Positions 11,635 through 23,800 of a stretch of 62,820 nt of DNA are shown here, piece after piece. The stretch is from Lineolata rhizophorae (lineage: Eukaryota; Ascomycota; Dothideomycetes; Lineolatales; Lineolataceae), in contig MU001672.1 of assembly GCA_010093515.1 (NCBI GenBank), positions 731,892 through 794,711 of the forward strand. The letters are read 5' to 3'. The first letter of the stretch is position 1. Every line of letters starts with the position of its first letter. Position numbers and translations under genes: made by a program. The notes under the pieces were generated by a model. That model ran no database searches. It was not told the DNA's origin and worked only from the letters and a program-made list of their open reading frames with translations.

Positions 11635-13514
11635 GCAGGCTTACTATAGCAACTCTACCTGCATCCTGGAACATTCTGTGGCCGCTTTTGGAGGGTTTTA
11701 CAACCTCTCTCTCTCTCTCAATTTTTTTTTAAGCAACAGTTGCACTTCGGGGCTCCTTGCTTTGGGGTCTTCAAAGGTGCAGGATACCCCAGCTAGGAGG
11801 AAACTAAGCGAGTAGGTACTTCTACGGACACAAAGATTATCGCCTACGTGATATTGTTAGCGTGCATATAGCTCCTAGCCGGCAGCATCGCACCTAAGGT
11901 GCGATACTGTGCCAGTCTTTTGGCCAAGTTGGCTAGTTGTATGCTAGCGCGTGCTAGTTCTAAGACAGAGTCGCGCGTAGTCATTGGGAACGGCGGGTAC
12001 ATCAAAGTACTAACACATAAGGGGCGGCGGGTGTCTAATGTTTTGCGATAAATCGGGCGAGGAGTTATAGGTAGCTACGCTATAGAGGAGGAGCAGAGAG
12101 CGGAAACAGTCATGAGTAAACTCGTTATAACGATCAAGCTATACCGAATAGCTTCGCCCTACGCACCCACAGTATGCGCGCTTTAAAATCAACGACTCAT
12201 TTCTTTAGACGGTCCGAATTTTCTGTGCTTAACTTATTCAACTTAAAGTAGATTCAACCTTAATTTCCGCGGATACTCGATATCTTTACTCGGTCTTTAT
12301 AACGAGAGTACTGCATAATACATCCTATCAGACCTCTATACGTCGTTTTGAGGCAGTTTTACAGGAATAACCAGCGTTCTCGAAACGCCGATCGAGCTTC
12401 TCAAAACACAGCCCCTAGTGACAAAATGCTTGACAAGGATTGCATGTTGGCGCTAAAGCTCTATCTACCTTGTGTTCTTCACTATCACTCTCCCGAGTTT
12501 CCTGGGTTACTCGGCTGACTCTGCCCATGATCAATAATCTATTGATTTCCCGCTCCAGACTTTTCGGGCTTTGGAAGCTCAGTTTTACCTATTGTGAGAT
12601 TTGCTTCATATCTAGTTCGGTTCTGCTCTAAGTCATGCCGGTGCGGGCGATTGCAAATATGCTTCGAGCTCGACAGCGATAAGGCGTGGAGCGCAAATGC
12701 ATAGATGGAGTAGGGAGCTACGGCGGACGATATACACGCGGCCGTATGACGGCCGAGGGCGTTAGGACGACATATAAACCTCCGTAGGCTAACATTTGCC
12801 TATCCCCGAGCCCGTCGCAGAGCAAGGACAAGTGCCTCCGCTAGAGAGATAGTGGAGATCGACAATAGGGCGATACGACTTGAGTGCTTAGGAAAATAAA
12901 AATAAAAGTTGTAGCTTAGTAATTCGTGATAAAAAATGAATGTAAGTAGGGGGGATAAAGGGGATCAATATGCAAGTGTTGGCTCCGAAGTGTATCGAGA
13001 AGATCAACGAGACGTTGCTTCTTTGTCCTATTTTGCTTCTTCGGTTTGTCGGGCAAGCCGAGGGCCTTTCATTCGTCGGCAGTGAGAGAAATAGGGACAA
13101 ATGCTTCCCGCTCTTGTAGCTCCATGCCTAGATTACGGACTTCTTCCTTGAACATTTCCCCGTCTTCCACCTTTCGGGTATAGGTTGGAGTAAATGTTTT
13201 CCTGTGCCCTTTGAATAGAAGTTTGCGACCCGACTCTCCCGATCGAAGTATTCATGATGTAGGGAATTGAACCTGTTTTAGTAAACTGTGGCGCATTTGT
13301 CAAGATGGAGAAGGCCGTGACCGAGACAGACATCATGTGCGCTCGCCCTTTCCCATAGCCTCGCGAGAGGATGACGCCACAGAGAACGGCTATCAACTAC
13401 CTCGATCTCGGATTTCATTGCCTTCTCGATCTCGATCTCGATCTCGAAAATCGAGCAGAAAAGATGAACTGATCTAACAAAACAACTGGTATCGAGAACA
13501 TCACAACCAGATAT
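11635..13514. other. Gene-poor, AT-richer block left of the APH relic
   Basis: Base composition shifts away from the GC-rich genes, and stops are frequent in all frames. One stretch on the minus strand (about 13230 to 12945) reads like an old coding sequence with one TGA, with segments FTPTYTRKVEDGEMFKEEV, then REAFVPISLTADE, then ALGLPDKPKKQN. I cannot name its family. A perfect inverted repeat, ATCGCACCT A AGGTGCGAT, lies near 11888. No functional gene is supported. Confidence 0.4.
13424..13446. repeat. Short CTCGAT hexamer tandem repeat
   Basis: Nearly four uninterrupted CTCGAT units (ATCGAG on the minus strand), with a related CTCGATCTCG 25 bases to the left. It lies just downstream of the APH-like relic. 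A simple microsatellite with no evident function. Confidence 0.7.
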
Positions 13515-14515
13515 TCAAACGAGTTGTATAAAAAGCTGGATAGGGACGATATAGCGCTATTCCCAGTCGATGATGGCTAGAAAATTCTTCTCTAAGTCGA
13601 CGAGTATGTTAGACGGAAGCAGATCGCTATGCATTAAGTAGAGAGGCTAGTGATTATACTTCGATTTTACCCAATCGATCATGCAGCACCGAACGTTATA
13701 TAGGTCGTATAAGTCATCACGGGTACCCTTCTCCGAAAATGCGGCGTCCTGTGTTCGTGTCTAGTTATTGAAGGCGAGACCGGTCAGAGCGTAAAAGAAG
13801 TCGATGGCAGACTTACAAGTACGATCTAGAGGTATAACGGCAGATGGGTCTTGACCTGCAAGCTCCTGTTCACTAACAGAGCTTAGCAGAGGGCGGTGGC
13901 TGTCGAAAATCCAGGACTCATCGTTTTCGTTCGAGGTCAATGATCCGACCTAGTCGAATGTCAACTCGTGGAGCTGTAGGAGTAATCTGGCGACTTGCCG
14001 AAAAATGTAGTGATTGTACTCCTTATTGCGCACATCTTTTACCAACAATAGAGACCCGTCAATATACTCGAGGACGATGAAAGGCGAGTCGATGGGGTTG
14101 TTGCTTGAAAGCGAGTACCTGTAAAGCCTGGGATGCGGATTTTTGTCCGCTATAAGATGCACCTAGGAGGAGGTAGAGAGTCAGCCGTCGAACGGAGTAG
14201 CAACGAGAGCGGCTTGTCAACCGCTTGTACATACTTTATCGTAGCGATTTCAGACCTCGCCTTTTTATCCAGGCACCCTAGGCGGGGTCTGGTCGGGATT
14301 TGGACCACCCGTCTGTCCGCGTTTCCGTCGTCTTCGGCGTCAAAGACGGCAAAGTAACAATGGTTGAAGCTGCCATTCTCTATACCAGACACGCGACGTG
14401 GCGTCCTATCGTAGAACGGCGACGCAATCGCACAGACAGCGTCGGGCTCGATGGACTTTAGGAACTCATCTACGGCAGTATGGACAGCCTTAGTCTGGAT
14501 TTGATCCAGGCGCAT
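13515..14515 (-). pseudogene. Decayed aminoglycoside-phosphotransferase-like (APH/ChoK fold) gene
   Basis: Two exons remain readable on the minus strand: 14515-14231 and 14162-13515, split by an intact-looking intron (GTACAAG to CCTAG) that joins ATIKY to VHLIADKNPHPRLYRYSL. Family marks follow: NNPIDSPFIVLEYIDG (nucleotide-pocket region), MHSDLLPSNILVD (catalytic loop; H-G-D-L expected, Gly replaced by Ser) and AIIDWE (metal-binding Asp). Four in-frame TAG stops interrupt it, at 13950, 13761, 13647 and 13557. Each could come from CAG or TGG by one C:G to T:A change, as in RIP. Fungal members are common but mostly of unknown substrate. It is clearly broken as it stands. Confidence 0.8.
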
Positions 14516-15525
14516 AGCGCTTCTGCAGCGTCGCCGGAGGCCCTCTAGTTCGTGCAATCAAGGGTCTAGAGAAAGATGTCCGGTTGTTGGGAAAGGAGAA
14601 GGCGGTGCCGGTAACGGAAGTACTTCGTGCGACTACTCATTGTGTGTAACAGATGTTTTAGCGAAGACAAGTCTATAAATGGAGTTAAATCATTTGTGTG
14701 GAAGACACGTAGTCACGTGCGTGCTATAACAATCACCAGATGCACGCTATCACTGGATATGTGGTCGCCTAAAAACCAATCCGAAGGGTGAAAAATTAAT
14801 ATCCTCCTTACCAGTTATAAGGGAATTATCAGCTTTACTACGTATGTCTTCATATAAGGGAACTAGAAGAAGATAAGCTTATATAATGAAATGGAAATGC
14901 TTGAGATACGCTAGGTTCTTATAGGTTTAGTTAATTGTATAGAACCAGATTTTTACCAATTTAGATTGTAGCTAGAGCGCCCAGGCTCGCTTACGCTGCT
15001 GTATTGGTTTGGGGGCTGATCCACGTAGTATATGCCCTCTATGTTTACTGTAGCTTCTTCCAATAACAACACACTTGAATTCAACAGGGTCGCCGGTCTC
15101 GGAGGGAAGTGGCGCTGGTGCGCATCCGGCAGGGATCGGCAGGCTGGGGCTGGGCAACAACACCGCCAACGCGGGACGGGATCCTACTGCGTATGTATGC
15201 CCGTTCCTATCGATAACCACGCCTACCTACCGCATCTTCACCGCGCGCTGCCCGCGTCCAGCTCCTTCCCCCGAGTGCCGTCGGCTCGGCACCGTACCTG
15301 CCTACTTTCCGCCCTCCGACGCGCCTTCTTTTCTCCTGCCGCCACCCTGCAAGCGCGCGACCGGTCCTCCCAGCCTACGTGTGTGCTTCCCGCCGCGTCA
15401 TCACTCCGGCACCGCGTCACGTCGTCTTCCGCTCAGGTCTGCCCACGTCGAACGAACCATTTGCTCCAAGCCCACATCCTCACGCCTTTGCCCCAAGCTT
15501 TCCGGACGAAGAGTCCCGCACCACG
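14516..15525. other. Intergenic: AT-rich stretch, then KAP114 promoter
   Basis: Positions 14640-15000 are strongly AT-rich with stops in every frame, a decayed-repeat look. From about 15080 the sequence turns GC-rich, and 15230-15525 (C-rich, with many CCGCC and TCC runs) should be the KAP114 promoter and 5' leader. No gene is supported. Confidence 0.45.
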
Positions 15526-18500
15526 ATGGAGGAGCAACTGGTGCAGCTCCTGGCGGAGACCCAGTCTCCGGCAGAAGGCCCGCGGAAACACGCCGAGCTG
15601 CAGCTCCGCTCCCAGTACGGCAACGAGGCCTTCCCAATCGCCCTCGTGTCCATTGGCGCGCACGACTCGGTGCCCGCCAACATTCGCCAGGCCGCCTTGC
15701 TCGCGCTGAAGGCGCACGTGCTGGCGCGCTGGAGCCCGCAGTTCGAGGAGTACAAGGGCCCCGTGCCGCTGAGCCCCGAGACGAAGGTGCGGGTGCGTCA
15801 TGCGTCGCTCGAGCTGGCTACGTCGGAGCGTGCCTCGGACGAGCGCAAGGTCAAGGCTGCAGCCGGCTACGTCGTTAGGGTGATCGCGTCGGCCGACTTT
15901 CCGGAGGAGTGGCCCGACCTGCTGCCCACGCTGCTGCACACGGTGCGCGAAGGCTCCGAGCTGCGCGTGCACGGCGCGCTCAGGGTGCTCTCGGAGCTCA
16001 TGGAGGAAGGTTTCAGCGACGAGACTTTCTATGGTGTCGTGCGCGACCTTGTTAAAACCATGTACGATGTCTCGGTCAACGCCGACAACAAGCCCACGAT
16101 TCGCGCCCTCGCTGTCTCCGTATTCCGCGGCAGCTTAAACACCCTAGAGACGGTCATGGAGGAGCGTAAGGCCGCGGTTAAGCAGTTCGCGGATGAGGCC
16201 TTGAGCGTGTGGATTCCCTTCTTCATCGAGGTGCTTGAGTCAAGGCTACCGCCTCCTCCGCCCGAGGACGAAGAGAACCAGGATGGTGGCGCGTCAGAGA
16301 TATTCCGGGGGCTGGTCGTGTTGAAAATCCAAGTTGTTAAGGTGCGCCCATGAGTGCAATCTGATTTCGAAGCCCGCTAATGCTTCCTAGGTCCTCATGA
16401 GAATGCGCTCCGTTTTTCCTAGTACATTATCTCCGCATAGCCCCGCCCTCTTCTCCGCAACTTGGAACGAACTCTCGGCGCTCCAGGAACCCTACCATCT
16501 AATGTACATAGAAGAGGAGCGGCAGAGCCGGCTGGAAGATGCAGATCATCTTCCTTACACACTCGACTTCCTGGTCCTCGAAGAGCTGGATTTCATGCAA
16601 GCTTGTCTTCGTGCTTCGCCTGTCCGAAAGGAGCTCGAGCAGCAGTTGAGTGGTCATGCTAGCGCAGAGGGTACTTGGGTGACGCAGGTCATGAAGGTCG
16701 CGGTTGCATACGCGCAGATCACTACAGAGGAAGAGGGTGTCTGGAATCTCGACGTCAACATTTTCTTATCCGAAGAGACCGGAGTGACTGCGAATTACAC
16801 CCCGCGAACAGCTTGTGGAGATCTGGTCATCAAGCTTGGAGAATGGCTTGAAGACTATACCGTCGACGGTTTGCTCTCGTATTCGCGCTCACTCTACTCC
16901 ACCGGTCATAGTTGGAAAGCCAAGGAGGCCGCCCTGTACATCTTGAACCAGCTCCTCGGGGATCTCGCTGATATGCAGAGGTGTATCAAGCCGGAAGCTG
17001 CTGAGGGCTTCATTGAGTTCATCCGCTACGCCATGCAGCAGAACGATGAGTTTCTGCGCGCGCGGGGTCACCTTGTTGCAGGCAGCTTGATTAAAGCCTC
17101 GGACGGGAACCTCCAGGCCGTCGCAGCACAGTTCATGGAGGCATCATTACGGGCCATCACGACCGACGAATCTGAGGTCGTGAAAGTCTCCTGCATCCGT
17201 GCTTTGCAGCCCTATCTGCCGGCCGCCCCCGCCAATATCACCATGCCACTCCAACCTACTATCATCGCCGCTCTGGCGGCCTTCCTCAGCACGCAGGACG
17301 TGTCCGACATGGCTGAGAGTGACGACCTCATGGTTACTCTGGTCAACACACTCAAGAGCGCAATTCTGCTCAATACGCAGATATGCATCGCGCCGGATGA
17401 GGACACAGCGATGGGCCCGAACGGCGAGCCGCATGCGGGCGCTCAGGGCGCACTTAACTTGCTTTTCACGCTTGCCAGCCACGGCGCCAACAATTTCCAG
17501 CTGACGATGTTGGTTAATGAGACATTTGAAGACGTCGCGCGTAGCATCGCCGCGTCTGGCTACGACGCCTATGTGCGCCTCTGCGAGAAGGTGTTGCCCG
17601 GCCTCTCGGGAGCCTTTGACGTGGGTGCCCTGACGGACGAGAGCGCTCTGACGAGTCTTGCCGCCGATCTCCTATCCACCTTGGCGGAATACGGCTCCGA
17701 GCCACTCCCGCAGGGATTCGTCGCGGCGTCGATGCCTAAGCTGAACCGTCTCCTGCTGGGATCGTCGGATGGGCAACTCCTCCGCGCCGCCACAGTGGCT
17801 GCCCAGAACATCATCGCCCACGACCACAAGCAACTTTTCGAGTGGCAGGATCCCGAGACCCACAAGGGCGGCCTTGAAGTAATGCTCGTCATCATCGACC
17901 GGCTGCTTTCGCCTAGCGTCGAGGATGCCGCGGCCGCGAACGTGGGCGGCCTGGCCGCCGAGGTGGTGGAAAAGGCCGGCAGGGAGCGCTTGGGCCCGTA
18001 TCTTGAGCAGCTACTGCGTGCCGTGGCTGTGCGCGTCGGTAGCGCGACGCAAGCTGCTTTCATCCAAAGCCTCATCTTCGTGTTTGTCCGGCTGAGCATC
18101 GTGAGTCCGCACGAGGTGGTGGAGTTCTTGGCACAGGTGGAAATGCAAGGAGGTGAGAGCGGGCTTGCCGTCGTGATGCGCAAGTGGCTGGAGAATTCGG
18201 TGAACTTTGCGGGCTATGACGAGATTCGGCAGAAGTGAGGCCTGTCCCTGGATCCTATGCTTCGATTTGACATGCTAATGAGGTTGTGCAGCGTCATCGC
18301 ACTTTCTAAGCTCTATGACTTGCAGGATCCGCGTCTCGCTCAGATACAGGTCAAGGGCGACTTAATCGTGCCGCAGAGCGACCGGATCATGACGCGCTCG
18401 CGCACTTTGCAAAGTGAGTCTACGAAATGCCTTCTAGTTCGTGTTGTGAAAGGCGCGATCTGCGCCTGCTTTTCCCTCCTTTTTTTTTTTTTCCCCTCGT

Positions 18501-19252
18501 TTCTCTATCAAAGTGCACGCTTACGGCACGTTAGATTCGGCCTTATCTCAACGATTGAGGCGGTCTTCTCCCTTTCCTGGGGCGGTTAACCGTCGTGTCT
18601 CATTTTTCGTTCCGACCCAGTGCAATTGCCCGCAGGCCCTGTGCAGCCATTACCATCTCAACCATTGCAACGACCTGCCCACTTCGCGACCTGCATCCTC
18701 TGAAGACTATCTGTTAACCCACGGCCGCTATGCAGACCCGGATCAGTACACGGTGGTGTCGGCGCAGCTTAAGATCATGAAAGTCCTCGTTGATGAGCTC
18801 CTCAGCGCGGCCGGGGGTGGCCCGCAGGGCATGGCGGCGCGCTCTGGCCTGGCTGCCGCGCAGCAGATGGCGGCCGAGGAAGCGGCCGAGGAGGACGAGG
18901 ACGATGACGACGAGTGGGAGGACGATCTAGATACGCTTGACTTAGGGCTCGGCGTGACGAAGCGGGGTGAGTATCTGACCCGCCTGCTTTGCGCGGTGGC
19001 CCTTTTGACGCATGCATCCGTCTTTGGTGCTCCGTATTCGGGGTTTAGCCGAGTCGCTAATAGTTGATCGTTCGGTGGACAGACCTCATGTCGTACGACC
19101 AGCCCAACTCGGCCTTTGGCCGCGCCCCCGACGACGAGACGCAGGCGTACCTAGTCAACTTCTTCCGCGAGCAGAGCGCCAAGCCGGGCTTCGGCGAGAT
19201 GTTCGCCGCGCTGAGCCAGACGGAGCAGGACAAGCTGCGGTCCATGAGCTAG
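15526..19252 (+). CDS. KAP114: Importin-beta family karyopherin, importin-9/Kap114 type
   Basis: Nuclear import receptor; yeast Kap114 carries TATA-binding protein and histones H2A-H2B. Five exons (15526-16341, 16391-18234, 18292-18413, 18736-18966, 19083-19252) give 1060 residues, near the family length. The N-terminal importin-beta domain (HAELQLRSQYGNEAFPIALV) begins near residue 20, and HEAT-like helices fill the rest. The segment DLIVPQSDRIMTRS, then NPDQYTVVSAQLKIMKVLV, is characteristic of importin-9 proteins. An acidic loop (AAEEAAEEDEDDDDEWEDDL) near residue 970 corresponds to the acidic insert used with basic cargo. Intron 3 (322 nt) is the least certain. The gene converges on the PPR gene. 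Confidence 0.87.
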
Positions 19253-20820
19253 AAGGAAAAAGTTCGCGGACAGTGGGATGGCCTTTTCCTAGGAAAGGTG
19301 CCTGGTGGAGGAGAAAGAAGGGGGCGTTAAGACGGGTGGCATGAGCTCGGTTTGTAGGGATTCTTGCTCGTATTAGGTAAAACGAGATGCTTTTGTGTGG
19401 GGGCGTATTCGGTGTACATATAGTGGACGGCGGAGGCGATGGGCTGCGACCGCCTCGGCAACGAGACGAACGCGTTTGGACAAGGTGGGTGGTGGGTGAG
19501 GGACGAGCTTTTATTGTTGGCGAAATTATTGTTGAAGTCCGAGGAGCTATCGATATGCCAGAAAGGAGAGAAGCGAACCCAGGGAGAGATAGGAAGGAGA
19601 AAGAGAAAAGCAGAGTAGGAGTTCTCTACTAAATTGGCCGACTCTCACCATTCATATCCTTTAGGATTGCATGTGCGGCTGCATGACGGGCGGTAGCTTT
19701 TGCCCTTTTCTTGTTCACTTTTTTTTTTTTTTTTTCAACTCCCGAGATAAGTTGGAACCGCCGAAGCTATTCATTAAGCGCGAGAGTTCTAGTCAAGATG
19801 GGAGAAATGCGGGTTGGATTCTGTGTTTTGCAGAAGCGAAGGTGAGAGGTGAGAAAGCAGACATCACATCAATCCGAAGAAAAAAGAGTTTAGTTATACA
19901 ATTGTTTTGTCATCTTTTCTCTATACTAGAGAGGAGATTTGAGAGATATAATCCAAAGCGAAAAGCCACCATGAGCCATCCTCGCCAGAGCTGTCCCCGG
20001 ATGGATGGCTTAACTCCCGTCCTGATATTTACAATAGATGCGAATCTAGATCCGCCACGCCAACAACCACAAATTGCATAGCATGGCAGCAGCGCATGAT
20101 AGCAAGCGACGGGGGCCTTCAGCCCGGCCGACGTGGTTGCTTGCCTCCTTCCCGATTTCCCTTTCCCTCGTCTTCTCGTCTTCCCAGAAACACAAGAACG
20201 GGCGCCCTTCGCAATGCTGATGGTACAAATGCTACACGCGAGGCCACCTAGAGCCCCACAATGGCGCACTCGCGGCTGATAACACACAGATATATGCAAA
20301 CAATCCTCCATTGTGAAGTTCCATTCCATTCCATCTCGATCCGTCTTCCCAATCGTCCATTTTTGTTTCCCATTTCTACCATTCCGCCGGTCAAAGATCG
20401 GGACGACTTCTTTCCTCCAAAACGGTAGGGTGACGAGACAACCTAAAAACGCCGGTGCTCATCCAGTATAGACAAGTGCAGGAAAACCGGCAAAGCAAAA
20501 AAACAGGGGGGGAACCATTCAAAGCGAACAAAGTCGCAAAGAAGGAAATTGGGGGTTTTAAACGCGGCGGCTAAACCGGTCCAGCGGTGCCAATCCGTAC
20601 AAGGGGCAACACGCTGCAGCTGTGTGAGCGCGCGCAAAGTCTATTACGGGAAACAAAATACGAAGAAACCCATTAAAGAAATAACGGGAAACCCAGGATA
20701 TCACCAAGAAAACAAACGATTAAACAACCGTGGCCACCTGAAAACAAGCGGACTGGGAAACAGCAAGCCCAAACAGGAACGCAAAACTTGAAAGCAGCCG
20801 AAAAGGTATTCATAAAACCC
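19253..20820. other. Intergenic between convergent KAP114 and the PPR gene
   Basis: This should contain both 3' UTRs. It is A/T-run rich (for example a T15 run near 19720), with no coding signature. The size is generous for two 3' UTRs, but I see nothing else. Confidence 0.45.
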
Positions 20821-23800
20821 TTAGGCTTTTGGGGGAGCAGCGACACCCGCCTCTGCCGCCTTTCCACCCTGCACCAGCTCCAAAATCTTATTCGCCACCG
20901 CCACCGGATACCCCCTCGACAAGCCCTCCTCGACCACCTTCATCGCTTCGTCCTTCTCGCCGGCTGCCATGAAGGCCCTCGTCATGGCTTCGTACGTGCT
21001 CGGCTCGCGGCGCTCCACCGGCACCGAGTCGTAGATCTCGCGTGCCCGAACGATGTCGCGCGCGACCGACGCCCAGCCGTGGATCAGGCTGTTGGCAATG
21101 TACGGCGTGAGGTCGACGCCGCGGCGGCGCATGTCGGCCACGACGGGCGTCGTGTCGGCTACGGCATGGTTGGCGACCAGGGACTCGCACAGAGCCTGGT
21201 AGAGGCAGGCTTGCGGGCGCGCAAGGCCCTCGGCTAACACCTTGTCGAACAGGGCGCGGGCGCCATTCATGTCGTGCGCGACGCAGCCCTTGGCGTGGAT
21301 GAGCGATGCGAAGTGTACTGCCTCAGGACGCTGGCCCGAAACCTTGATGTCGTCGAGGACTTTTTCGGCTGCCGCCATGTCGACCGGTTCGAGCGTCGCG
21401 TGCGTGTCAATGAGCAGCTTGTACGTGTGCGTCGTGGGCGCGATACCACGAGCGCGCATGCGCTCATAGTACGCTAACACCTTGGCGCGGTCACGCTTGG
21501 TCGTCAAGAAGAACTGCATGAGCGAGTGATACGGGGCCGGACGTGGCTTATAGTTGGGCATGCTCTCCATCTCCTCAAAAAGTTCCTCGGCAAATTTCTC
21601 GTCGCTGACACGGCACAAAGCATTGACTATGGTGCCATATGTGACGCTCGTGGGCCGGATGCCCAAATTGCGCATTTCAGCGAAGTAAAAGAGGCAATCG
21701 TCGATCCGGCGGGCCTTGCCGAGTTTACCGATAAGGGCGTTGTACAGAAACGACGAAGGCTCGACGCCCTCGGACTTGGCGCGGAGGAAGATCTTCACAG
21801 CCTCCGTAGCCTCGTCAAATGTCTTGGTGGACTCCTTAAGTGTTGTGATGTACAAGCCAAAGGTGTTCGCCGACGGAGCGCCACCCATGTCCAGCAGGTC
21901 CTGGTGGAAACGGTGTGCGAGCTGACGGTGACCAGTGGTGAGCGAAGCAGCAACCATGGCGTCCAAAATCGTGTTCCAGCCGTAACGAACGATGCGGCAC
22001 TGCGGAAGGAAGGGCACATCCTGCTTAGCCAAGTTGAGAATGTCCTGGGCAAGCTCGAAGCGGTTCTCCTTAGCGGCAGCTGAGATCAACTTCGCGTAGG
22101 TGAAGAAGCGAGGATGCCTGCCAGCACGGCGCATGTTCTTGAACTTGACCAGAGCCTCGTTCAGATGTGTCGAGGATTTGCCACTGGTCTTCTCCAGCAA
22201 GTCCGTGATAGCAACGGAGCCCTTGTTGTCGGTCGTGGCTGTATATGGATCATATGAGTCATCGTAAGCTGGAGCCGCAGGTACAGGCGAAGCGTGAGCA
22301 TAAGCCGGGTAGGGAGTAACTGGACTAAACGCAGGGGGTTCGACCACAGGCGGGTACTTGTAGGCATTCCAGCGGTGAACGAGGTCGGGCCGGTCGAGTT
22401 TCAGGAGCGCCTTCTCGATCAAGGTCGAGGTTTGCTTGTCGGCCATCATCCCGCTAGAGGTCACGATCTCCACGAGGTGGCCGAAGCGAGCGGCGTTGGC
22501 GATATCCATGACCGAGTTGTTGAGGATCATGCCTGCCTGCACTTGGATGAGAAGGCAGAGATCTTCCCAGCCGAGCTGAACAATGCCGTCGGGGCCAAAC
22601 CCGGCAAGTAAATGTCCGGCTACTGATGTGACAAGCCCGCCGTTCTCAATCATGGTCCAGATCAACTCCATACTAGCTGTGGGGGAGAGCATGATGCCAC
22701 GCTTGCTCATGAAGTGGCCAACAACTTCTATAGCCTCGTCGATCTGTTCAACGACTTCCATCTTGGCGTGTTTTGATCCAGACTGGGAGTCGCGGATTCG
22801 GCCGAACATTGACCGAGCTTGGCGCAGACCCATCTCAGCGTGACCGCTACCGATAAGCGCAACGGTGTGCATAGCAGTAGGCTCGATGAATTGAGGCCGG
22901 GTGCTAGCAAGCTCGAGGATCTTCCAAAACGGCTCAGCGGCTTCCAGGTTACCATGACGAATGTGCATGGCGCTCATTGCCATGGCGACTTCGGACTTGT
23001 CGATATTCTCGGCGAGAGATTCGAACGTGCTAGTGGCGGCATTGACCTTGTTCTGATCCGCAGCCTGGATGCAGATCATCTCCAAAGCAGCGTTTTGAGC
23101 CTGGCCAGAAAGCTTATCGGTAGCGTAGGTGAAGGCTTCCTCGAACTTGCCCTCCTTAAGCCACAGTGGTAGCCGAGACTTGAGTGCAACGGCACTTTGA
23201 ACAACACCCAGGTGCTCCGTGCCCTGAAATTCGGAATCAAGCTTCGAGACAAACCTGTCGCCGCCCTCCGTTCTACCGCAGATATTGTATGCCTTGACCA
23301 AGGAAGCATAGACCTCGTCATCCTTCCGGATCATGGTGTTCTTTCCAGCATCGTTGTCCATTGCGAGAACCTTGTACTCCTCGTAGCACTCAACAGCGCT
23401 ACGAAGGTCACCAGCACGAGCGAACGACTGGATCATAGCTACAAAAACATCACCCGAAGGAGTGACGTTCTGGGTCTCCATATGAGCGTAGAGACGCACC
23501 ATGTCCGCAACGCGATCATGTTCAGCACAAGCGGAAATGACGATCTTGTACGTCTGTTCCTCGAAAGCGTTCGCCTTCATAGACACAGACGTATCAAAGA
23601 GCTTAATGGCTGTGCTCACAGAGTCATCTTCAGCAAGGATGTCGTACTCAGTTTCGTTCGACCGGAACATAAACTTGCCGGCCTCCTCCATACCGCCGTA
23701 TCGCAGGAGCTTCTCTTGAAGTTCCTTCCTCATCGCAAGAACATCGAGGGCGCGCACGGAAAGGAGCTCGACCAAAATAGAAAACGTGGCGGCATCCGGG

